DNA from: CAZUVQ01 sp964623915
GTDB lineage: Bacteria; Bacillota; Clostridia; UMGS1883; UMGS1540
Direction: 5' to 3'
Assembly: GCA_964623915.1 (NCBI GenBank)
Contig: CAZUVQ010000003.1
Location: forward strand, 1-34,689
Length of the DNA stretch: 34,689 nt
Below are positions 1 through 6,464 of the stretch, in pieces. The position numbers and the translations under genes were made by a program. Positions within the stretch are counted from its first letter, which is position 1; each line of letters opens with the position of its first letter. The notes under the pieces were generated by a model, which worked only from the letters and a program-made list of their open reading frames with translations, had not been told where the DNA came from and searched no databases.

Positions 1-1
1 T

Positions 2-976
2 GAATCAAGGCGAATTGATAATCAGCTCCGTGGCCGTGCCGGAAGACAGGGCGACCCTGGTGTTTCAAGATTTTATATTTCCATGCAGGATGACCTTATG
101 AGGCTGTTCGGTTCAGAGCGTATGGAAAACATGGCAAATGCTCTTGGACTTGGTGAAGATGATGTTATAGAACATAAATTACTAACAAACCAGATTGAAA
201 ATGCACAAAAACGTGTTGAAGGCAATCACTTCCAGACAAGAAAGCATGTTCTGCAGTTTGATGATGTTATGAACACACAAAGAGAAATAATTTATTCTCA
301 GAGACAGAAGGTATTAAACGGAGAAGATATTAAAGACATAATTTTGAAAATGTGTGAAAACATAGCTGAAGACACAGTGACAAGATATACGGCTGAGAGT
401 GAGTATCCCGAAGAGTGGAACTGGGACGGCATGCTTGATTACTATAACAGCGAATTTAATATGAATCCGCCTGTTTTTTATACAGACAAGGAAAAGGAAA
501 AGTTTACAAAACAAAAAATCTCAAAGGAGCTTATTGATAAAGCCACTGCCCGTTATGAAGAAAAGGAAAATGAAATTACCGGTGCATTAATGCGTGAAAT
601 TGAGCGTGTTTTACTTCTGCGTGCGGTGGATGCACGTTGGATGGCGCATATCGATGATATGGATCAGCTTAAAAACGGTATAGGTCTTCGTGCCTACGCT
701 CAGCATGATCCTGTATCTGAATATAAGTTTGCAGGATTTGAAATGTTTGAGGAAATGATTGCAAACATACGAGAGGATACAGTAAAATATCTTCTGAGAG
801 CACAGACAAACAAGAAAATTGAACGTGAACAGGTTGCAAAACCAATAATAGCTTCACATGGTGACGGATCCGAAGAAAAGAAACCTGTACGAAAGGGTAC
901 AAAGGTGGGCAGAAATGATATGTGTCCCTGTGGAAGCGGTAAAAAGTATAAAAAGTGCTGTGGTATGAACGAATAA
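2..976 (+). CDS. secA: Protein translocase ATPase SecA, C-terminal part
   Basis: SecA is the ATPase motor that pushes unfolded preproteins through SecYEG. The frame is open from the window edge, so only about the last 324 residues are present. It enters in the second helicase domain with a sequence containing RIDNQLRGRAGRQGDPG, a hallmark of SecA, followed by FYISMQDDLMRLFG and the helical wing and scaffold region. The C terminus is the SEC-C zinc-binding tail (GRNDMCPCGSGKKYKKCCG), which in known SecA proteins binds Zn2+ and contacts SecB, phospholipid or ribosomes. An internal ATG at 83 is not the start, because homology continues upstream of it. prfB follows 17 nt after the stop, a secA-prfB order common in bacteria, and is probably cotranscribed. 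Identification is secure; only the upstream portion is missing. Confidence 0.97.
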   Translation, partial: ESRRIDNQLRGRAGRQGDPGVSRFYISMQDDLMRLFGSERMENMANALGLGEDDVIEHKLLTNQIENAQKRVEGNHFQTRKHVLQFDDVMNTQREIIYSQRQKVLNGEDIKDIILKMCENIAEDTVTRYTAESEYPEEWNWDGMLDYYNSEFNMNPPVFYTDKEKEKFTKQKISKELIDKATARYEEKENEITGALMREIERVLLLRAVDARWMAHIDDMDQLKNGIGLRAYAQHDPVSEYKFAGFEMFEEMIANIREDTVKYLLRAQTNKKIEREQVAKPIIASHGDGSEEKKPVRKGTKVGRNDMCPCGSGKKYKKCCGMNE

Positions 977-993
977 AAGTAGGAGAAGGTTAT

Positions 994-2115
994 ATGATTG
1001 AATATGAACAGTACAGGCTTGATCTTATCTCAATGGAAAAAGACCTTGAGGAGCTTCGATTAGCCTTGGCAATCCAAAAAGAAAAAGAAGTTTTGGATGA
1101 ACTTGAAAAGCAGACTATGGATACCTCTTTTTATAATGATATTGAATCCTCTCACAAGGTGTTACAGAAAATTAAAAAAGCAAAGGATATGATCAGAGGT
1201 TTTGATGACCTTAGAAAAAAATGGGAAGACACCAGAACACTTGTAGAGCTGGCAATCGATGAAGATGATGACAGCGTTTTTGAGGAAATCAAGTCAAGCT
1301 ATGGCGAGCTGGCGAGACTTCTTGAGAAGACAAAGCTTGATGCACTGTTATCGGGGCAGTATGATAAGTTCGGCACAATTCTCACCATTCATGCAGGAGC
1401 GGGAGGAACTGAGGCGCAGGACTGGGCTCAAATGATTTTGAGAATGTATATGCGATTTGCCGAAAGACGTGGTTTTAAGGTAACAACCCTTGATTATCTT
1501 GACGGTGATGAAGCGGGGATTAAAAGTGCATCCATATTAATAGAAGGTCTTAATGCCTATGGTTATTTAAAATGTGAGAAGGGTGTTCACCGCCTTGTGC
1601 GTATTTCACCCTTTGATGCTTCCGGCAGAAGGCATACATCTTTTGCGTCTTTGGATGTTACACCCGATATAGATGATGAAATTGATATTAAAATCAACCC
1701 CGATGATTTAAGGGTTGATACCTATCGCTCAAGCGGCGCAGGAGGACAGCATGTAAATAAAACGTCATCTGCAATAAGAATAACACATATTCCAACAGGA
1801 ATTGTTGTTGCATGTCAGAATGAACGTTCGCAACATCAGAACCGTGAATATGCAATGAAAATGCTAAAAGCAAAGCTTGTTGAAATAACTGAACGTGAGC
1901 ATAAGGAAAAAATTGAGGATATTAAGGGAGTACAAAAGGAAATTGCATGGGGCAGCCAGATTCGTTCCTATGTTTTCCATCCGTACAGCATGGTAAAGGA
2001 TCACAGAACCAACTATGAAGTAGGAAACACTACGGCAGTAATGGACGGTGAGCTTGACGGGTTTATAAATGCTTATCTGAAAGCGGCAAATTTAGATGAA
2101 CTTAATCTCAAATAA
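994..2115 (+). CDS. prfB: Peptide chain release factor 2
   Basis: RF2 recognises UGA and UAA stop codons and triggers peptidyl-tRNA hydrolysis. The 373-residue protein has the RF2 stop-recognition tripeptide SPF (within VRISPFDASGRR) and the catalytic GGQ loop (SSGAGGQHVNKTSSAIR). The start is the ATG at 994, preceded by AGGAGAAGG at 981-989; an in-frame ATG at 955 lies inside secA and has no ribosome site. In many bacteria prfB needs a programmed +1 frameshift at an in-frame UGA near codon 25. Here the corresponding stretch (residues about 20-35, ELRLALAIQKEKEVLDEL) is one continuous frame with no UGA, so that autoregulation is absent. Length is normal for the family. It lies between secA and rhaB on the same strand. 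Confidence 0.97.
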   Translation: MIEYEQYRLDLISMEKDLEELRLALAIQKEKEVLDELEKQTMDTSFYNDIESSHKVLQKIKKAKDMIRGFDDLRKKWEDTRTLVELAIDEDDDSVFEEIKSSYGELARLLEKTKLDALLSGQYDKFGTILTIHAGAGGTEAQDWAQMILRMYMRFAERRGFKVTTLDYLDGDEAGIKSASILIEGLNAYGYLKCEKGVHRLVRISPFDASGRRHTSFASLDVTPDIDDEIDIKINPDDLRVDTYRSSGAGGQHVNKTSSAIRITHIPTGIVVACQNERSQHQNREYAMKMLKAKLVEITEREHKEKIEDIKGVQKEIAWGSQIRSYVFHPYSMVKDHRTNYEVGNTTAVMDGELDGFINAYLKAANLDELNLK

Positions 2116-2135
2116 GGTTAGTAAGGGGTGATTTA

Positions 2136-3515
2136 GTGTATTATCTGGCAATTGATATAGGTGCTTCCAGTGGCCGCCATATGTTAGGTTTTATTGAAAA
2201 CGGGAAACTTATCCTTGAAGAAGTCTATCGTTTTGAAAATAAAACTGTTACAAGGAATGGTCATATCTGCTGGGAAGCAGACAGGTTATTTTCAGAAATC
2301 AAGGCGGGCATGAAAAAATGCTCAGAATTAGGGAAAATTCCTTGCAGTCTTGGGATTGACTGCTTTGGTGTTGATTTTGTTTTGTTGGATGAGGATGATA
2401 AAGTGTTGGGGGATACAGTAGCTTACCGTGATTTAAGGACAGAAGCTGTTATTGATGAGGTAAAAAATCTTGTTCCCGATCTGTATGAGAAAACAGGCAT
2501 TGCACCAAATTCATTTAATACTGTTTTTCAGTTATATGCCCAAAAAAAGGAGCATCCTGAATATTTTGAAAGAGCAGCCCGCTATCTTATGCTGCCGGAA
2601 TATTTTAATTTTCTGTTAACGGGCAAAAAGCTCAATGAATATACCAACGGTACAACAACTCAAATGGTAAACGGAGAAAAAATGGAATACGATGAAGATA
2701 TCTGCAAAACCCTTGGCATTCCTTATTCCATTTTTGGAAAGCTTGAAAAACCCGGAACCTTTGTGGGTAAATTGAAAGACGATATAAAAAAAGAGGTTGG
2801 GTTTGATTGTAATGTTGTTCTTCCCGGAACCCATGATACAGCATCAGCGGTATCAGCTGTTCCCACGCAGGACGAGTGTCTTTATATAAGCTCGGGAACC
2901 TGGTCGCTTATGGGAACGGTTTTAGATAAGCCTAATTTTTCTGCTCTCAGCGAAAAAAACGGTTTCACAAACGAAGGCGGTGTAAATGGCGTCAGATTTC
3001 TGAAAAATATCATGGGCCTTTGGATTATCCAATCTATAAAACGTGAGCTTAACAACAAGTACAGCTTTTATGAGCTGTGTGAAATGGCAGAAAAATCATC
3101 ATACCCCGGAGTTGTTGACGTGAATGACAACGTATTCTTTTCCCCTTTAAATATGATTGATGCGATAAAGGCATATTTAAAGCAAAATTGTGAACCGTTG
3201 CCCGATACTATAGGGGATATTCTCAAGGCAGTTTATCGTGGCCTTGCTGAAAGCTATGCAAGAACTGCTCTTGAAATAGAGGAAATAACAGGCAAAAAGT
3301 TTGAAGCTATTTATATTATTGGGGGCGGAAGCCGTGATATGTATTTGAATAAGCTTACGGCGCAGAAAACTGGAAAACAAATATATGCAGGCCCTGTTGA
3401 AGCGACAGCCATAGGGAATCTATTGGTTCAGATTATTGCATCCGGTGAATACACCTATGATAGAGTTGCAGGGCTTGTTGCTTCATCCTTTGATGTGAAA
3501 AAAGTTGATTCGTAA
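2136..3515 (+). CDS. rhaB: Rhamnulokinase (FGGY carbohydrate kinase)
   Basis: This enzyme phosphorylates L-rhamnulose with ATP to give L-rhamnulose 1-phosphate in rhamnose catabolism. The 459-residue protein has the two-lobed FGGY/actin-like fold signatures: an N-terminal phosphate loop (LAIDIGASSGRHM), IDCFGVDFVLLD near residue 75, the GTHDTASAV segment near 230 with the likely catalytic Asp, SSGTWSLMGT, and the adenosine-binding IIGGGSRD near 390. The start is GTG at 2136, with AAGGGGTG seven bases upstream. It follows prfB by 20 nt and probably shares its transcript. No rhamnose isomerase, aldolase, transporter or rha regulator lies in the window, which is unusual for this gene. A related FGGY sugar kinase with another substrate cannot be excluded, but the overall match is to rhamnulokinase. 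Confidence 0.88.
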   Translation: MYYLAIDIGASSGRHMLGFIENGKLILEEVYRFENKTVTRNGHICWEADRLFSEIKAGMKKCSELGKIPCSLGIDCFGVDFVLLDEDDKVLGDTVAYRDLRTEAVIDEVKNLVPDLYEKTGIAPNSFNTVFQLYAQKKEHPEYFERAARYLMLPEYFNFLLTGKKLNEYTNGTTTQMVNGEKMEYDEDICKTLGIPYSIFGKLEKPGTFVGKLKDDIKKEVGFDCNVVLPGTHDTASAVSAVPTQDECLYISSGTWSLMGTVLDKPNFSALSEKNGFTNEGGVNGVRFLKNIMGLWIIQSIKRELNNKYSFYELCEMAEKSSYPGVVDVNDNVFFSPLNMIDAIKAYLKQNCEPLPDTIGDILKAVYRGLAESYARTALEIEEITGKKFEAIYIIGGGSRDMYLNKLTAQKTGKQIYAGPVEATAIGNLLVQIIASGEYTYDRVAGLVASSFDVKKVDS

Positions 3516-3544
3516 TATAACTTGTTAACATGGAGAAAACACAT

Positions 3545-6157
3545 ATGAAATTCAAACGAATTATGGCATTGGTCTTTGCGGTTATATTTTTTATTATTCC
3601 TGACTTAACAAGCAGCGTTTTGTCTTCTGACGACTTTGAAAAGCTCGATTTAATTGTCGAGCTTTACGGGCCGACAGATGGCATTGCGCTTTTTTCTCTT
3701 GATAATAAGGAAACAATTGCCGATAATTTTGACCTTGAAATCACTGAAACCTATGATGTTGTAATAAATGGCTTTACAACACAGGGTACAGTTGCCGATA
3801 TGAAGTTGCTTGAAAATAATCCGGCAGTAAAAAAAGTTTATATTGCTAATACATATACTGTCCCCGAGGACATAGAAACCGAAACAGTCGAAGAATATAT
3901 GGATTATAAACCAATGAGTGAAAACGGACCCGTTGGTACAGGTATGGCTGTAGCTGTGCTTGATTCGGAGTTTCTTGTTGCGCATAAATACTTTTCACAG
4001 CCTGTGACCTCACCAAAAATTACCAGCGCGGATATATCTGCGAAAACCTCATTAGGTAAAATAGCCAATGGTTTATATTACAGTACAAAGATACCCTTTG
4101 TTTACGATTATTACCATGAAGATAAAGATGTTTTCAATATAAATTCAAGCCATGGAACCCATGTTGCAGGAATTGTCGGCGGGAAAAACCAGGAAAGACA
4201 GGGCACTGCACCGGACGCACAGCTTGTTTTGATGAAAATTTTCTCTGATGAAGGAGAAACAACCGATGCTAAAATCTTACGGGCTATAGATGATGCCATT
4301 TTACTTGGTGTTGATGTAATAAATATGAGCTTTGGTGAGTCGGTTGGTTTTGTAAACAGCCAATATAACATAAATTATGAAGACATTATTTCGGTTGCTC
4401 AAAGCCACGGCGTGGCAGTGTGCATTTCAAATGGGAATAATGGCTATTTAGGAGGAGCAGGGCAAAATGCAAACTCCTCCTATCCAAGTACAGAGGTTAC
4501 GGATTATGGTTCTTCAGCTACCCCGGCAACGGCGCCTTCCGCAATAGCCGTCGGCGCAACTGATGAACAGGGCATAAAGACCGATTATTATTCATCAAGA
4601 GGAGCCGCACATAATTTGTCTCTGAAACCCGACATTTCAGGAATTGGTAGAATTAAATCGTCTGTCAGCACAAGCGATATCTCTTATTCCGTCATGCGGG
4701 GTACATCTATGGCTTCTCCTTATGTTTCAGGTTCACTTGCCTCAATAAAGCAGTATGTATCCAGTGCATATCCATCACTGACAAATCAGCAAAAAACACA
4801 GATAGCAGAAATGCTGGCTATGAATACGGCAACCCTTCTTGAGGAGGACAGCGGAGAATATATAAGCCCGAGGGCACAGGGAGCGGGCCTTGTAAATGCA
4901 GGAAATGCAGCTACAAGCCCTGTTATCATGTATTCATCGTCTGATAAAGGGAAGGTGGAGCTTTATGATAATCTTAGTAACAGCTTTTCTTTTGATTTAT
5001 TTGTTAAAAACCTCAGTAATTCTGATGTTTCCTATAATATATGTTGCAATGTTTTAACTGATGAATATGATGAAAATACATTAAGAATAACGGGTAAATC
5101 TAAAGCAATAGAAAATACCACTGTGACGTTTGACTGTGGAAATACAATAAATCTTTCTGCAGGAGAAGTTAAAAAAATAACTGTTTCCGTAACAATTGAA
5201 GAGGAAACAACAGATTTTTTAAAGCAAGTTTTTAAAAACGGGTTTTTTATTGAAGGCTTCGTCAGGCTTGAAAATGCTTTATATCCGGAGGTTAGCGTAC
5301 CGTTTATGGGCTATTTTTCCGATTGGGGCAAACAGGGGTTTATAGATGAAGGTTTAATATATAACGATATGAAAATAGAGGGCGAAAACGGGAATATTCT
5401 TACAAAGTATTCCTATGAAGGCGGAGAGGAATTTGTAGTATTGCCCGAAGGAGGTGCAATACGCCTTGCCTCTGTACCGTTTCTGAGGAATATTGTAAAA
5501 GCAAATGAATTACTGACAGATATTTCAGGCAATGTATTAACAACATATCCTAACGTATATTATATGAAAAAAAGCAGTTATGATTATAAAGAAAAGGAGT
5601 ATTTGCTTTATGACTTGCCATGGCGCAATCTAAAAGATTCTTTGGGAACGGACTTGGGTGATGGTGAATACTATTATAAAGTGGCAGGTTCTATTGAATA
5701 CAAAGACGGGATTAAAACTGCAACTCCATATTGTCTGCGTATTGTAATTGACAGCCAAAGCCCTTTGGCGGATTGTGTAATTAAAACAGATGGAAACACA
5801 GCTTTATATTATTTAAGGGCACAGGACAATCATGCCGTCAAAGAAGTAACGGTAGGCAGTAATACAAGTGAAATTGGAAAAGCTTCTTATAATAATATAG
5901 TAGAAACAGAAATTTCAATAAACGGTACTGAAAAAATAACTGTTTCTGATTATGCGGGGAACACCTGTTTTGTCACATTTAGCAAGGGCTTCATTTGTAC
6001 ATATGACAATGAGGGCGATTTATATAATATTATAATAAAAAATATACCGATAAACGAAAACAGTACGCCAAATATAGTAATTGAACCTACTGATGGAAAC
6101 TTAAATGTTAGGGTACTGATATGGGACAACAAACTGCAACCGGTATATCAAGGGTAA
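3545..6157 (+). CDS. Secreted subtilisin-family serine protease (S8)
   Basis: This is an exported endopeptidase of 870 residues. Residues 1-28 form a signal peptide (MKFKR followed by a hydrophobic run). A propeptide-like segment follows, then the S8 domain with Asp140 (VAVLDSEF), His203 (SSHGTHVAG) and Ser388 (GTSMASPYVSG); Asn near 297 (ISNGNNG) fits the oxyanion hole. The Asp motif is DSE rather than the usual D-[ST]-G, as in lactocepin and C5a-peptidase relatives. Beta-rich Fn3-like regions fill the C-terminal half, and the tail ends in a VLIWDNKLQPV-type motif. I see no LPXTG, SLH or C-terminal membrane anchor, so it is probably released or held non-covalently. The ATG at 3545 has GGAGA at 3532-3536; an in-frame ATG at 3530 lacks a ribosome site. 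It follows rhaB by 29 nt. Confidence 0.9.
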   Translation: MKFKRIMALVFAVIFFIIPDLTSSVLSSDDFEKLDLIVELYGPTDGIALFSLDNKETIADNFDLEITETYDVVINGFTTQGTVADMKLLENNPAVKKVYIANTYTVPEDIETETVEEYMDYKPMSENGPVGTGMAVAVLDSEFLVAHKYFSQPVTSPKITSADISAKTSLGKIANGLYYSTKIPFVYDYYHEDKDVFNINSSHGTHVAGIVGGKNQERQGTAPDAQLVLMKIFSDEGETTDAKILRAIDDAILLGVDVINMSFGESVGFVNSQYNINYEDIISVAQSHGVAVCISNGNNGYLGGAGQNANSSYPSTEVTDYGSSATPATAPSAIAVGATDEQGIKTDYYSSRGAAHNLSLKPDISGIGRIKSSVSTSDISYSVMRGTSMASPYVSGSLASIKQYVSSAYPSLTNQQKTQIAEMLAMNTATLLEEDSGEYISPRAQGAGLVNAGNAATSPVIMYSSSDKGKVELYDNLSNSFSFDLFVKNLSNSDVSYNICCNVLTDEYDENTLRITGKSKAIENTTVTFDCGNTINLSAGEVKKITVSVTIEEETTDFLKQVFKNGFFIEGFVRLENALYPEVSVPFMGYFSDWGKQGFIDEGLIYNDMKIEGENGNILTKYSYEGGEEFVVLPEGGAIRLASVPFLRNIVKANELLTDISGNVLTTYPNVYYMKKSSYDYKEKEYLLYDLPWRNLKDSLGTDLGDGEYYYKVAGSIEYKDGIKTATPYCLRIVIDSQSPLADCVIKTDGNTALYYLRAQDNHAVKEVTVGSNTSEIGKASYNNIVETEISINGTEKITVSDYAGNTCFVTFSKGFICTYDNEGDLYNIIIKNIPINENSTPNIVIEPTDGNLNVRVLIWDNKLQPVYQG

Positions 6158-6199
6158 CACTATTGTATATATCTCGGTATATGGTTTCTTATATTTTTA

Positions 6200-6228
6200 T
6201 TGACAAAAAGGGCGGCTTGATATACACT
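6200..6228 (+). promoter_or_regulatory. Upstream sigma-A promoter of the SLH-protein gene
   Basis: TTGACA at 6200-6205 and TACACT at 6223-6228, separated by 17 bp. The -35 is consensus and the -10 matches at four of six positions. It lies 43 bp after the protease stop codon and would give a leader of about 230 nt. A CACTAT/ATAGTG dyad (6225-6230 and 6241-6246) overlaps the -10. Confidence 0.55.
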
Positions 6229-6240
6229 ATGATAAGGGTA

Positions 6241-6300
6241 ATAGTGCAAACACCTATTGTGGCACTACTGTAAAGCAAATTTTACAGTTGTGTTACAACT
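6241..6300 (+). promoter_or_regulatory. Two small dyads between the two SLH-gene promoters
   Basis: ACTGTAAA (6267-6274) and TTTACAGT (6281-6288) form an 8-bp stem with a 6-nt loop. AGTTGT (6286-6291) and ACAACT (6295-6300) form a 6-bp stem with a 3-nt loop. The two share 6286-6288, so they cannot form fully at the same time. They lie in the leader of the upstream promoter transcript and just upstream of the second promoter. They could be RNA hairpins or a protein-binding site; the role is unknown. Confidence 0.4.
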
Positions 6301-6312
6301 GCAAAAATAGCA

Positions 6313-6341
6313 TTGACGGCGTGAAATTGTAGTGCTATAAT
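6313..6341 (+). promoter_or_regulatory. Main sigma-A promoter of the SLH-protein gene
   Basis: TTGACG at 6313-6318 and a perfect TATAAT at 6336-6341, with a 17-bp spacer. Transcription would start near 6348 and give a leader of about 117 nt. This is one of the best promoter matches in the window, which fits an abundant surface protein. Confidence 0.8.
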
Positions 6342-6347
6342 CAAGCC

Positions 6348-6464
6348 ATGAAGGGAATAATGCATTTGTTCCCTGCGCACAGTCGCATATGAAAGAGATG
6401 CGGCAGGTGCAAAAACCACATCTCTTTCACAAATAAATATTTTTTTAAGGAGGATTTGAGAATT
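6348..6464 (+). promoter_or_regulatory. Structured 5' leader of the SLH-protein mRNA
   Basis: The leader has two strong hairpins. The first pairs 6352-6360 with 6366-6374 (nine pairs, one U-G) around a 5-nt loop. The second pairs TGAAAGAGATG (6390-6400) with CATCTCTTTCA (6419-6429), eleven perfect pairs. An AT-rich single-stranded stretch and the Shine-Dalgarno AAGGAGG (6447-6453) follow. 5' hairpins of this kind often stabilise abundant mRNAs such as S-layer messages, which is the likely role. Neither hairpin has a T-tract, so they are not terminators, and I recognise no known riboswitch. With the features above, this accounts for the whole 307-bp gap. Confidence 0.6.

Noticed and set aside
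955..993. A longer prfB start at the ATG at 955
   Set aside because: It overlaps the SecA zinc tail, has no ribosome site and adds residues not found in RF2.
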